Shown here piece by piece: positions 15,489 to 23,857 of a stretch of 34,052 nt of DNA (its first letter is position 1; each line of letters opens with the position of its first letter). The translations under genes were made by a program, and so were the position numbers. The stretch spans positions 1-34,052 of the forward strand of contig CALZIE010000010.1 of NCBI GenBank assembly GCA_945787565.1, given 5' to 3'. The DNA is from an uncultured Lachnospiraceae bacterium (GTDB taxonomy: Bacteria > Bacillota > Clostridia > Lachnospirales > Lachnospiraceae). The notes below the pieces were generated by a model. The model saw nothing but the letters and a program-made list of their open reading frames with translations, searched no databases and was not told the origin of the DNA.

Positions 15489-16655
15489 ATGAGTCTGACA
15501 GACCATTTTATTCTGCATTACCTGCAACAATTTGACACTTATCCATTTTCCATTACATTTCATAATGAAACACATCAGATTGGGACCGGAACTCCCCGTT
15601 TCCATGTGACCTTAAATCAGATACCTGAAAAAAAGGAACTGCTTGAAAGTACATCCCTTGCATTAGGGGAAGCCTATATGAGAGGTGATCTGGTGATTGA
15701 AGGGGATTTATACGAAACACTTGATCTTTTCTTAAGTCAGATTGGCCGTTTCACAAAAGATCAGCATGCTTTAAAAAAACTACTGTTTCCTAGCAAGTCC
15801 AAAAAACATCAGCTCAATGAGATTTCCCATCACTACGATATCGGAAATGATTTTTATTCGAAATGGCTGGATGATACTATGAGCTATTCCTGTGCCTATT
15901 TTAAATCAGAAACCGACACCTTAGGTATGGCTCAAAGGCAGAAAGTGGACTATATTCTTAAGAAACTGTACCTGAAAGAAGATATGACCTTGTTAGATAT
16001 TGGCTGTGGATGGGGCTTTTTGCTTCTTGAGGCAGCAAAGACTTATAAAGTAAAGGGAGTGGGCATTACCCTTAGCAAGGAGCAGTATGCCAAATTTGAA
16101 GCGGAGATTAAAAAGAAAGGGTTAGAAGACCGACTTTCTGTAAAACTTCTAGATTACCGGGATATCGCTTCCTTAAATCAGAAGTTTGACCGCATTGTCA
16201 GTGTAGGAATGCTAGAACATGTAGGCCGAGAGAATTATGAAGAATTCTTCCGCTGTATCGACTCTGTCTTAACCAAAGACGGCCTATGCCTTCTTCACTA
16301 TATATCCGCATGCGAGGAACATTCCGGAGACCCATTCCTTAAAAAATATATTTTCCCTGGCGGAGTCATTCCAAGCCTTCGTGAAATTATCTCTTTATGC
16401 GGGACCTTTCACTATCCAGTACTTGATGTGGAGAACTTAAGACGGCATTATCAAAAAACTTTGCTATGCTGGATTCAGAATTTCAGAGAACATCAGGATG
16501 AATTTAAAAAAACTTATGGAGAGGAGTTCGTACGTATGTGGGATTTATATCTGACATCCTGCGCTGCAGCCTTCCATAATGGAATTGTGGAGCTTCACCA
16601 GATTTTATTTGCAAAGAGGCCGACAGACCTTCTTCCAATGAATCGCTGGTACTAA
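15489..16655 (+). CDS. cfa: Cyclopropane-fatty-acyl-phospholipid synthase
   Basis: The start at 15489 is chosen because GAAAGGATG lies about 8 bases upstream; a longer in-frame ATG at 15378 has no such site. The protein has 388 residues, close to E. coli Cfa (382). The SAM-binding motif is LLDIGCGWGFLLLEAA, preceded by the family block ISHHYDIGNDFYSKWLDDTMSYSCAYF (around 150-176). Later family positions are GMLEHVGRENY, the HYISACEEHSGDPFLKKYIFPGG region and the C-terminal LYLTSCAAAFHNG. It transfers a methylene group from S-adenosylmethionine to unsaturated chains of membrane phospholipids, a stress-adaptation step. It is monocistronic, followed by a bidirectional terminator. Confidence 0.93.
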   Translation: MSLTDHFILHYLQQFDTYPFSITFHNETHQIGTGTPRFHVTLNQIPEKKELLESTSLALGEAYMRGDLVIEGDLYETLDLFLSQIGRFTKDQHALKKLLFPSKSKKHQLNEISHHYDIGNDFYSKWLDDTMSYSCAYFKSETDTLGMAQRQKVDYILKKLYLKEDMTLLDIGCGWGFLLLEAAKTYKVKGVGITLSKEQYAKFEAEIKKKGLEDRLSVKLLDYRDIASLNQKFDRIVSVGMLEHVGRENYEEFFRCIDSVLTKDGLCLLHYISACEEHSGDPFLKKYIFPGGVIPSLREIISLCGTFHYPVLDVENLRRHYQKTLLCWIQNFREHQDEFKKTYGEEFVRMWDLYLTSCAAAFHNGIVELHQILFAKRPTDLLPMNRWY

Positions 16656-16716
16656 AACGTATTCTTCCGAATATAAAATGAAAACAGAAGTATCCTAATA
16701 GAGACGATAAATAGAG

Positions 16717-16786
16717 AAAAGCCATTTTATCCTTATTTTAATGTCTATTCTATTTAGAGTAAACATTAAGGTATAAAATGGCTTTT
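16717..16786. terminator. Bidirectional terminator between convergent genes
   Basis: AAAAGCCATTTTAT (16717-16730) and ATAAAATGGCTTTTT (16773-16786) form a long stem, extended inward by TTAATGT/ACATTAA pairing. T-runs are available on both strands. It separates the cfa-type gene from the minus-strand gene ending at 16801. Confidence 0.8.
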
Positions 16787-16800
16787 TCCTCTTTCTATTA

Positions 16801-17307
16801 TCAATCTTCTGGTTCCTGCACCGTTTCTTTATTTGGTTCCGTAACCAGATTTACAAAACTTAAGAAGCTAGCCGTCAATACAAGCAGACCGGCCCATGAT
16901 GCTCTTTGGTTACGGCAGCTTGGATTTGCCTTATTATTTTCATAAGCCAAGCAATAAAAATAAGAAAGGGAATACAATAATAAAAGATTACCAAACAAAC
17001 GCATGCACCATGTATCCGGAAGTGGCGGACACCCCTCGTATTGTTCCGGACATAATGTGCGAACCAATTCCGCTCTTGCTACTTGCGTTGTATGGCGGTT
17101 AATTAAAATTGCAGCAATAACCCAAACCAAATACGTCAATACCTGATCATACTGTTCAATCTGTGCAAGTAATGTCTGGCGCTTTGCTTCTTCTTCCTTC
17201 GCTTTTGCTTCCGCCACAGTGAATTCGTACTGTGACTGACGTTTTTTATTTGTATTTATGTACTCTGCCACTGTTACTCTTTCGTCTTCGCTACTGATCT
17301 GCTCCAT
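16801..17307 (-). CDS. Small membrane protein of unknown function
   Basis: A 168-residue protein that I do not recognise. Residues 1-55 are charged and helical, probably a short coiled coil (Lys/Glu/Ala-rich). Three hydrophobic segments follow at about 56-69 (VLTYLVWVIAAILI), 105-124 (LFGNLLLLYSLSYFYCLAY) and 138-156 (AGLLVLTASFLSFVNLV). Between the first and second lie four cysteines in a CPEQYEGCPPLPDTWC arrangement plus one later, which could form disulfides or bind metal. The ribosome site GGAGAAG supports the start at 17307. It stands alone, divergent from the polyamine operon, with a terminator at its end. Confidence 0.7.
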   Translation of the reverse strand: MEQISSEDERVTVAEYINTNKKRQSQYEFTVAEAKAKEEEAKRQTLLAQIEQYDQVLTYLVWVIAAILINRHTTQVARAELVRTLCPEQYEGCPPLPDTWCMRLFGNLLLLYSLSYFYCLAYENNKANPSCRNQRASWAGLLVLTASFLSFVNLVTEPNKETVQEPED

Positions 17308-17448
17308 GGCATCTTCTCCATCAGATGATATTACTGTAATATATGATTTCAGATATCTTCCTAGTATTCGAATGCATAAAATAAAATCTGATTTCTTTCT
17401 TTTTTATGTATAAAGTTTAGTAATACCAAATTTTTAGTTTATTTATTG
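17308..17448. other. Divergent spacer with no recognised gene
   Basis: A+T-rich sequence between the divergent small membrane protein gene and the polyamine operon promoter. A short inverted repeat (ATATTAC/GTAATAT, about 17331-17346) lies near the start of the minus-strand gene. I see no further ORF or RNA gene. Confidence 0.5.
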
Positions 17449-17503
17449 TTGACAACCGCTACAATGTGTGTATAATATATTTTTGTGTTTAGCATTGCTA
17501 AAC
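17449..17503 (+). promoter_or_regulatory. Promoter and palindromic operator of the XRE-pot operon
   Basis: TTGACA (17449-17454), a 16-base spacer and TATAAT (17471-17476) make a near-consensus promoter. A perfect 17-bp palindrome GTTTAGCATTGCTAAAC lies at 17487-17503, around or just after the transcription start. It is a good candidate operator for the XRE-cupin regulator encoded next, by analogy with autoregulated PuuR-type repressors. Confidence 0.65.
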
Positions 17504-17522
17504 TTGGTGTTTAATAACAATT

Positions 17523-17590
17523 CCTTCCATAAGGTTGGAAGATCCGATAAAGAAACAGCCTGTAGGTATTTTACATAGCAGGCTGTTTTC
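17523..17590 (+). terminator. Leader attenuator upstream of the XRE-cupin gene
   Basis: ACAGCCTG (17555-17562) pairs with CAGGCTGT (17579-17586), followed by TTTTC. A smaller hairpin CTTCC/GGAAG (17524-17528 with 17537-17541) precedes it. The intrinsic-terminator form lies about 75 bases after the promoter and 60 bases before the first start codon, so transcription is probably attenuated. I do not recognise a known riboswitch in it. Confidence 0.5.
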
Positions 17591-17649
17591 GTAGGCTTAA
17601 AACCCTTACAAAAGCAAACAATAATAGAGCAGAAAGGATTGGTGAATTC

Positions 17650-18189
17650 ATGAAAATCGGTGAAAAAATCAAAGAACTTCGTGTTCAGAAAAGCCTGACC
17701 CAGGAAGAGTTAGCGGACAGAGCGGAGCTCTCCAAAGGTTTCATCTCTCAGCTGGAACGTGATCTGACTTCCCCATCCATTGCAACACTCGTTGATATCT
17801 TACAGTGCCTTGGCACGAATTTAGAGGAATTTTTTGCAGGAACTACATCCGAACAGGTTGTATTTAATAAGCAGGATTATTTTGAGAAAGAAGACTCTGA
17901 ATTAAAAAATAAGATTGAATGGATCATTCCGAATGCACAAAAAAATATGATGGAGCCAATACTACTAACATTAGAGCAAGACGGTTCTACTTATCCAGAT
18001 AATCCTCATGAAGGCGAGGAATTCGGATATGTGTTAAGCGGATCGATTACCATTCATATTGGGAATAAAACTTATAAAGCAAAAAAAGGGGAGTCCTTCT
18101 ATTTTATCCCAAACAAAAAACATTATATTACTGCTACCGGCAAGACCGGTGCCACTCTTTTGTGGGTTTCTACCCCACCAAGCTTCTAA
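17650..18189 (+). CDS. XRE-family HTH / cupin transcriptional regulator (PuuR-like)
   Basis: 179 residues. Residues 1-62 are an XRE helix-turn-helix (LTQEELADRAELSKGFISQLERDLTSPSIATLVDI region), and residues about 105-175 are a cupin small-molecule domain (HEGEEFGYVLSGSITIHIGNKTY, then KGESFYFIPNKKHYI). This architecture is used by polyamine-responsive repressors such as PuuR, and the gene is the first of the polyamine uptake operon, 12 bases before potA. It probably senses a polyamine or related ligand and represses its own operon. An AGAAAGGA site precedes the ATG. Confidence 0.88.
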   Translation: MKIGEKIKELRVQKSLTQEELADRAELSKGFISQLERDLTSPSIATLVDILQCLGTNLEEFFAGTTSEQVVFNKQDYFEKEDSELKNKIEWIIPNAQKNMMEPILLTLEQDGSTYPDNPHEGEEFGYVLSGSITIHIGNKTYKAKKGESFYFIPNKKHYITATGKTGATLLWVSTPPSF

Positions 18190-18201
18190 GGAGGAAATCA
18201 C

Positions 18202-19281
18202 ATGGTAAACAACAAATTAATTGATTTGATAAATATCTCAAAGTCATACAACGGGAATGTTATTATCGATGACTTAAACTTATATGTTCGTGAGAATGAA
18301 TTTCTTACATTTCTTGGTCCATCCGGCTGTGGAAAGACAACAACTCTTCGAATGATCGGCGGATTTGAGACACCGGATCAGGGGAAAATCATATTTGATG
18401 GAAAAGATATTACAAAACTTCCTCCAAATGAAAGACAGTTAAATACCGTATTCCAGAAATATGCGCTATTTACACATATGACCATTGCAGAAAATATTGC
18501 ATTTGGTCTTAAAATCAAGAAAAAAAGCAAAGCCTATATTGATGATAAAATCAAATATGCCTTAAAGCTTGTAAACTTAGAGGACTACGGAAACCGCATG
18601 CCAGACTCCTTAAGTGGTGGCCAGCAGCAGCGTATCGCGATTGCACGTGCGATTGTAAACGAACCAAAAGTTCTTCTTTTAGATGAGCCTTTAGGAGCGC
18701 TTGACTTAAAACTTCGTCAGGATATGCAGTACGAATTAATCCGTCTTAAGAATGAGCTTGGCATCACCTTTATCTATGTTACTCATGATCAGGAAGAAGC
18801 ACTTACTATGTCCGATACGATCATGGTTATGAACAAAGGTTATATCCAGCAGATCGGTACTCCAGAAAAGATCTATAACGAACCAGAAAATGCATTCGTT
18901 GCAGACTTTATCGGCGAAAGCAATATTATCGGTGCAACTATGGTAAGAGACCGTTTAGTTAATATCCTTGGAGCGAACTTCCCATGTGTGGATGAAGGAT
19001 TTGGTGAAAATAAACCGGTTGACGTTGTAATCCGTCCAGAAGATATTGATTTAGTAGCTCCGGAAGATGGTATCATCACCGGCCGTGTTACTTCCTTAAT
19101 CTTCAAAGGCGTTCACTATGAAATGGATGTTATGGCAAATGGTTACGAATGGCTCGTTCATTCTACCGACCTTTCTCCTGTTGGCAGTGAAGTCGGATTA
19201 AAAGTGGATCCATTTGACATTCAAATCATGAAAAAGCCGGAATCTGATGATGAGGAGGCTGTAGTTAACAATGAGCAATGA
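18202..19281 (+). CDS. potA: Spermidine/putrescine ABC transporter ATPase
   Basis: 359 residues. The ATPase domain has Walker A GPSGCGKT (39-46), signature LSGGQQQR (137-144), Walker B LLLDEP (158-163) and a switch His in [13 protein letters not shown]. Residues about 240-350 form the TOBE-type regulatory domain found in PotA ([10 protein letters not shown]). The start is supported by AAGGAGG. It energises polyamine import with PotB and PotC. Its last 11 bases overlap the start of potB, consistent with coupled translation. Confidence 0.93.
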   Translation: MVNNKLIDLINISKSYNGNVIIDDLNLYVRENEFLTFLGPSGCGKTTTLRMIGGFETPDQGKIIFDGKDITKLPPNERQLNTVFQKYALFTHMTIAENIAFGLKIKKKSKAYIDDKIKYALKLVNLEDYGNRMPDSLSGGQQQRIAIARAIVNEPKVLLLDEPLGALDLKLRQDMQYELIRLKNELGITFIYVTHDQEEALTMSDTIMVMNKGYIQQIGTPEKIYNEPENAFVADFIGESNIIGATMVRDRLVNILGANFPCVDEGFGENKPVDVVIRPEDIDLVAPEDGIITGRVTSLIFKGVHYEMDVMANGYEWLVHSTDLSPVGSEVGLKVDPFDIQIMKKPESDDEEAVVNNEQ

Positions 19282-20173
19282 GAACCCTCTCAGAAATGAG
19301 ATTGTAACGGAAGAGAAAAAGACAAAGAAGAAAAAAGATAGCGCTTCTACATTAGGAAAAAGCAAGACACTTCTTGCTACTCCATATGGTCTGTGGATGG
19401 CAGCCTTTATCATTATTCCTTTAATCTTAGTGCTGTATTATGGTCTTACCGACGGAAATGGAAATTTCACTCTAGATAATTTATCCCTGATCGCAAATCC
19501 AATCAACCGTAAGGCTTTATGGCTTTCCTTAAAGCTTTCCCTGATCAGCACTGCTATCTGTCTGTTACTTGCTTATCCGCTTGCTCTTGTCTTAAAGAGC
19601 ATGAAACTAAAAGACAATTCCTTTATTGTCATGGTCGTGATCCTGCCGATGTGGATGAACTTCTTGTTACGTACCATCGCATGGCAGAATATTTTAGAGA
19701 AGAACGGTGTTATCAATACTATATTAGAAGCGCTTCATCTTCCAGCACTTAATATCATCAATACACCAACTGCGATTGTACTTGGTATGGTATACAACTT
19801 CCTACCATTTATGATTCTTCCAATTTACAATACATTAGCGAAGATTGATGATAATGTAATCAATGCAGCAAGAGACCTTGGTGCAAATGGATGGGTTACT
19901 TTTAAACGAGTTATCTTTCCATTAAGCATGCCAGGTGTTATCAGCGGTATTACGATGGTATTTGTTCCATCCCTGACTACATTCGCCATTTCCACAATCC
20001 TTGGCGGAAGTAAGATTGTCTTAATCGGTAATATCATTGAACAGCAGTTCCAGAAACTTGGAAACTGGAATACCGGCTCTGGTCTTTCCATTGTTCTTAT
20101 GATATTCATTCTTGTCAGCATGACACTTGTTGCAAAATACGATAAAGATTCGGAGGGTACGAACGCATGGTAA
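19271..20173 (+). CDS. potB: Spermidine/putrescine ABC transporter permease PotB
   Basis: A 300-residue permease with an N-terminal charged stretch (Lys-rich, residues 10-28), six membrane helices and the EAA loop [24 protein letters not shown] (about 197-220) that docks on the ATPase. The gene overlaps both potA (11 bases) and potC (7 bases). It forms the membrane channel with PotC for polyamine uptake. Confidence 0.92.
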   Translation: MSNENPLRNEIVTEEKKTKKKKDSASTLGKSKTLLATPYGLWMAAFIIIPLILVLYYGLTDGNGNFTLDNLSLIANPINRKALWLSLKLSLISTAICLLLAYPLALVLKSMKLKDNSFIVMVVILPMWMNFLLRTIAWQNILEKNGVINTILEALHLPALNIINTPTAIVLGMVYNFLPFMILPIYNTLAKIDDNVINAARDLGANGWVTFKRVIFPLSMPGVISGITMVFVPSLTTFAISTILGGSKIVLIGNIIEQQFQKLGNWNTGSGLSIVLMIFILVSMTLVAKYDKDSEGTNAW

Positions 20174-20952
20174 AGAAAATCGCAGGGAAGCTTTATGTAT
20201 CCCTTATCATCTTATTTTTATATGCACCGATTTTAGTGTTGATTGTACTTTCCTTTAACAAGAGCAAATCCCGTAACAAATGGGGCGGCTTCACCTTAGA
20301 ATGGTACCAGTCTTTATTCAAGAACGACGATATCATGACGGCCCTATATACGACTTTGATCATTGCCTTTTTATCGGCTATCATCGCTACGATTATCGGT
20401 ACGGCAGCTTCGATTGGCATGAACAGCATGAAGAAGGTTCCAAGAACCATTATGATGGGTGTTACCAATATCCCAATGTTAAATGCAGATATCGTTACTG
20501 GTATCTCCTTAATGCTGTTATTTGTAGCTGTTAACTACACTTTAGGATTTTCCTCTGTTTTGCTTGCACATATCACGTTTAACATTCCTTATGTTATCCT
20601 AAGCGTTATGCCAAGATTAAAACAGACGAATAAAAATACGTATGAAGCGGCTCTCGATCTTGGCGCTTCTCCAATGAAAGCTTTCTTTAAGGTTGTTTTC
20701 CCGGATATCATGCCGGGTGTCATCTCTGGTTTTATGTTAGCATTCACCATGTCCTTAGATGACTTTATTATCACTCATTTTACAAGAGGCGCTGGAGTTA
20801 ATACGCTCTCTACTAAAATTTATGCGGAAACAAGAAAAGGGATCAAGCCAGAGATGTATGCTCTATCCACCCTTCTATTCGTATCCGTTTTACTACTGTT
20901 AGTTATTATCAACCGTCGTAACGACAGCATTAGTAAAAAACGCAGTATGTAA
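20167..20952 (+). CDS. potC: Spermidine/putrescine ABC transporter permease PotC
   Basis: A 261-residue permease with about six membrane helices and the EAA loop AALDLGASPMKAFFKVVFPDIMPG (about 160-183). LSFNKSKSRNKWGGFTLEWY near the N-terminus is typical of PotC. It begins within the last codons of potB. It pairs with PotB to form the importer channel. Confidence 0.92.
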   Translation: MVKKIAGKLYVSLIILFLYAPILVLIVLSFNKSKSRNKWGGFTLEWYQSLFKNDDIMTALYTTLIIAFLSAIIATIIGTAASIGMNSMKKVPRTIMMGVTNIPMLNADIVTGISLMLLFVAVNYTLGFSSVLLAHITFNIPYVILSVMPRLKQTNKNTYEAALDLGASPMKAFFKVVFPDIMPGVISGFMLAFTMSLDDFIITHFTRGAGVNTLSTKIYAETRKGIKPEMYALSTLLFVSVLLLLVIINRRNDSISKKRSM

Positions 20953-20986
20953 CTGCTACTAACAAAAAAAGAAAGAGGTATGTCGC

Positions 20987-22057
20987 ATGAAGAAAAAATT
21001 ATCCCTGATCCTTTCCCTTGTTCTTACCTGCTCCCTGATGTTAACAGGCTGTGGTAAAAGCAATGGTAATTCCGACAATTCCGGAGACAATCAGCTCTAT
21101 GTATATAACTGGGGAGAATACATCGATCCAGAAGTAATTGATATGTTTGAAGAAGAAACCGGAATCAAGGTTATCTACAATGAATTTGAACAGAATGAAG
21201 ATATGTATCCAATCATTAAGACGGGTGCAGTTAACTATGATGTTGTCTGTCCATCGGATTATATGATTGAAAAGATGATTTCTGAAGATATGTTATATGA
21301 ATTAAACTATGATAACATTCCAAATATCGCAAATATTGATGAAACTTACTTAAAGAGCGCAGAAGGATTCGATCCTGGTAATAAATACAGCGTTCCTTAC
21401 TGCTGGGGTACTGTCGGCATCCTCTATAACAAGACTATGGTTGATGAACCAATCACAAGCTGGGGCGCATTATTCGATGAAAAGTACAGCGGCAAGATCT
21501 TAATGATGGATTCCGTTCGTGATGCTTATATGATCGCACTTACTTACTTAGGTTATGATTTAAACTCTACCGATGAAGCTCAGATTGATGAAGCAACTGA
21601 TCTTTTAAAATCTCAGTATCCTTTAATTCAGGCTTATGTTATTGACCAGGTTCGTGATAAAATGATCGGTAATGAAGCAGCTCTTGGTGTTATCTATTCT
21701 GGTGAAGCAATCTACACACAGAGAGAGAACCCAGATTTAGAGTATGTTGTTCCAGAGGAAGGCTCTAATGTATGGATCGACGGATGGGTTATTCCTAAGA
21801 ATGCTAAGAATAAGGAAAATGCGGAAGCATGGATTAACTTTATGTGCCGTGAGGATATTGCTTTATTAAACTTTGAATATATTACTTATTCTACTCCAAA
21901 TGCGGCAGCTAGAGAGTTAATCGAAGATGAAGATATCAAGAACAGCGAAATTGCTTTCCCTGACGCTTCTATCTTATCCCGCTGCAAAACCTACAACTAC
22001 CTCGGCGAAGACATGGATACCCTTTACCTAAACAAATTCAATGAAGTGAAATATTAG
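20987..22057 (+). CDS. potD: Spermidine/putrescine-binding lipoprotein PotD
   Basis: 356 residues with a lipoprotein signal: basic start, hydrophobic core, and the lipobox LTGC with the lipidated cysteine at residue 22. The mature part follows the PotD/PotF fold (LYVYNWGEYIDPEVIDMFEEETGIKV, later YDVVCPSDYMIEKM and SVPYCWGTVGILYNK). It captures polyamines at the outer face of the membrane and passes them to PotBC. An AAAGAGG site precedes the start, and 34 bases separate it from potC. Confidence 0.93.
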   Translation: MKKKLSLILSLVLTCSLMLTGCGKSNGNSDNSGDNQLYVYNWGEYIDPEVIDMFEEETGIKVIYNEFEQNEDMYPIIKTGAVNYDVVCPSDYMIEKMISEDMLYELNYDNIPNIANIDETYLKSAEGFDPGNKYSVPYCWGTVGILYNKTMVDEPITSWGALFDEKYSGKILMMDSVRDAYMIALTYLGYDLNSTDEAQIDEATDLLKSQYPLIQAYVIDQVRDKMIGNEAALGVIYSGEAIYTQRENPDLEYVVPEEGSNVWIDGWVIPKNAKNKENAEAWINFMCREDIALLNFEYITYSTPNAAARELIEDEDIKNSEIAFPDASILSRCKTYNYLGEDMDTLYLNKFNEVKY

Positions 22058-22071
22058 ACTACACACGGGAG

Positions 22072-22301
22072 TTTGGGCAGAGAGGGAGAGGAAGCAAGTC
22101 TCTAAAGGGGCGGGACGCTTAATTCTCGGATGTTCGGACGCATGAGCGGACAAAAACCGTTTGTGTCGTTGACTATCAGACAGAAATTCACTGTCTGCTA
22201 TTCAACAACACAAACGGTTTTTGTTCGTCATGAGCCGGATATCCCGAAATTTAAGCGCCCCGCCCCTTTAGAGACTCACTTCCTCTCCCTCTCTGCCCAA
22301 A
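22072..22301. repeat. 230-bp long inverted repeat (hairpin or MITE-like element)
   Basis: The left arm 22072-22183 and right arm 22191-22301 are nearly complementary over their whole length, around a 7-base loop (AAATTCA). Perfect blocks include 23 bp at the tips (22072-22094 with 22279-22301), 18 bp (AGTCTCTAAAGGGGCGGG at 22097-22114 with 22258-22275 region) and 17 bp (ACAAAAACCGTTTGTGT at 22150-22166 with 22208-22224). It fills the space between the convergent potD and ArsA-type genes. Several arm differences would be G-U pairs in a minus-strand RNA. It is more G+C-rich than its surroundings. No transposase gene is present, and no certain target duplication is seen. Confidence 0.8.
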
Positions 22302-22317
22302 GTTTGAACCTCTTCTC

Positions 22318-23478
22318 TTACGCAAAATAGATGAGCAGATCTCCGGAGTCGTACTTGGCGGAGGTGATTTCGCGGGATTTTAGTTTAGGGGGGAGGGCGA
22401 TGGTGCGCTTCTCATTTTTGATGGAGAGGTGGAGTTCGTCGCCGGACTGAGATAGGTCGAGTTCGGATTTTTCGGCAAAGAGGAGGTGGATTCGCATAAG
22501 GTAGCCGTCAGTGGACTTCTCTATCTCGAAGATTTTATCCTCAAATAAAATGGCTTCTGGCACTGTGTCCTTATAGAGCTGTTCTCCTGCCTGTTTTAAC
22601 GGGAGGTAAGAACGAAGTTCTGAGGACATAAGGGGAAGACTAAAGATTGGAATTGGGGCAAAGCTTTCTTTGACGTCTTCTATGCCTTCTTCTTGCTTTT
22701 GCATCCATTTGCTAAAATAACCTTGTTTCGAACTTGGAGGGAATAGTTTGTTGATGATAATGGCATCTACGTTGTAGTTAAATAGGTGCAGATAAGTGAA
22801 GTTGCGCTTTGCTTCTTTGATTACGATTTTTTCTGGAGTAGTAACGATCCGGACGCTGACAATATCTTTTCTTAACATAAGCTCTTGCAAGGCATCTAGC
22901 TTTTCATAGAGCTTCTCGAAGGCATCAAAGGTGTTATCAGATGGCATTGGGATCTTGGCTGTCTTCTCAATAATAGGACCGGCTACTTTGACTGCTTTCC
23001 GCTTCATTGGGAAGAGCTTCTCCATAAAGAACGAGAATAGTTCCGGGAATTTTAAAAGGGACAAGGTCTCTCCAGTCGGTGCACAGTCTACAATGATGAC
23101 ATCGTAGTTATTCTGATCATAGAGTTCTCTGATCTTTAAGAGACAAAAGAGCTCATCAAAACCTGGGAATACAAGAAGTTCTTCTGCTTCGATACTATCT
23201 TTTTTGCTCTTGCTCATTAGGCGATTTAGGTATTGCTTGATTTCGCCCCAGGCGTTCTCATTCTCTTTTACCGGGTCAATTTCCATTCCATACAGGTTAT
23301 CTTCTATCTTTGTTTCTTCACTGCCAAGCTGCACTCCAAAGGAGTCTGAGAGGCTATGCGCCATATCGGTACTTATAATTAGAACCCTCTTTCCTCTTGC
23401 TGCTATATGACATGCGGTTGCGGCTGCAATACTTGTCTTTCCGACTCCGCCTTTTCCGGTATATAATATGATTCTCAT
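22318..23478 (-). CDS. ArsA/Get3-type ATPase with C-terminal HSP20-like domain (copy 1)
   Basis: 386 residues. The deviant Walker A is GKGGVGKT (8-15), followed by STDMAHSLSDSFG (switch I region) and DCAPTGET (131-138, switch II). Residues about 315-386 (LMRIHLLFAEKSELDLSQ, ending LLIYFA) resemble the small-heat-shock-like domain found at the C-terminus of many bacterial ArsA proteins. It is a single-ATPase-domain protein, unlike the two-domain E. coli ArsA, and should act as a dimer. No arsenite pump (arsB), arsD or tail-anchored-protein partner is nearby. It starts 15 bases after the small protein gene and pairs with copy 2 upstream. Function is unknown; chaperone-like membrane-protein handling is possible. 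GGAGAG precedes the ATG. Confidence 0.85.
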   Translation of the reverse strand: MRIILYTGKGGVGKTSIAAATACHIAARGKRVLIISTDMAHSLSDSFGVQLGSEETKIEDNLYGMEIDPVKENENAWGEIKQYLNRLMSKSKKDSIEAEELLVFPGFDELFCLLKIRELYDQNNYDVIIVDCAPTGETLSLLKFPELFSFFMEKLFPMKRKAVKVAGPIIEKTAKIPMPSDNTFDAFEKLYEKLDALQELMLRKDIVSVRIVTTPEKIVIKEAKRNFTYLHLFNYNVDAIIINKLFPPSSKQGYFSKWMQKQEEGIEDVKESFAPIPIFSLPLMSSELRSYLPLKQAGEQLYKDTVPEAILFEDKIFEIEKSTDGYLMRIHLLFAEKSELDLSQSGDELHLSIKNEKRTIALPPKLKSREITSAKYDSGDLLIYFA

Positions 23479-23493
23479 ACTGCTCTCCTTTCT

Positions 23494-23844
23494 TTATTCC
23501 ACCCGAATTCGTTTTGTCCTGCCTGATCTGTCTTGGCCTGATGAACTCTTTGTATCCGTTGTTGCCTTAGAGGATGTTTGCTGTCCAAAAGCATCCTCCT
23601 TATCGTTCCTTTTAGCTGTAGTGTCCTCTCTTGTCGATGTTTCTGAAGTGCTTCTTGCCGTACGTTCTGCATATGGTGCTGTATTTCCAAAGAAATAAGA
23701 ATAAGCCATATCTTTCATTCCGTCCATAATTTGTTCTTCCATTAGGTCTACATGCGCTTTTAAGCCTTCTGGCATGATTTCTTTGAATGCTTCATATTCC
23801 ATCTTTTTAGCAGCCATCATTTTTTTGATAAACTCTTGTTTCAT
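23494..23844 (-). CDS. Small protein between two ArsA-type ATPases, unknown function
   Basis: The start at 23844 is chosen because AAGGGGG, overlapping the stop of the ArsA copy 2 gene, sits about 8 bases upstream; an in-frame ATG at 23865 would overlap that gene. The protein has 116 residues. Residues 1-52 are helical and Met/Lys/Glu-rich (MKQEFIKKMMAAKKMEYEAF, then DLMEEQIMDGMKDMAYSYFF). Residues 53-110 are a disordered Ser/Thr/Asp-rich tail. The end KRIRVE has the I-x-V pattern seen in small heat-shock proteins. No family is recognised. Its position and probable coupling argue that it works with the two ATPases. Confidence 0.7.
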   Translation of the reverse strand: MKQEFIKKMMAAKKMEYEAFKEIMPEGLKAHVDLMEEQIMDGMKDMAYSYFFGNTAPYAERTARSTSETSTREDTTAKRNDKEDAFGQQTSSKATTDTKSSSGQDRSGRTKRIRVE

Positions 23845-23857
23845 TTCGAATACCCCC

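Noticed and set aside
15476..15492. Fur-like half-site (TGATTATCAT) at the cfa-type start
   Set aside because: It overlaps the start codon, matches only one half well and has no second half at the right distance.
22130..22330. 66-codon plus-strand ORF
   Set aside because: It lies inside the long inverted repeat, has no ribosome site and reads through complementary arms.
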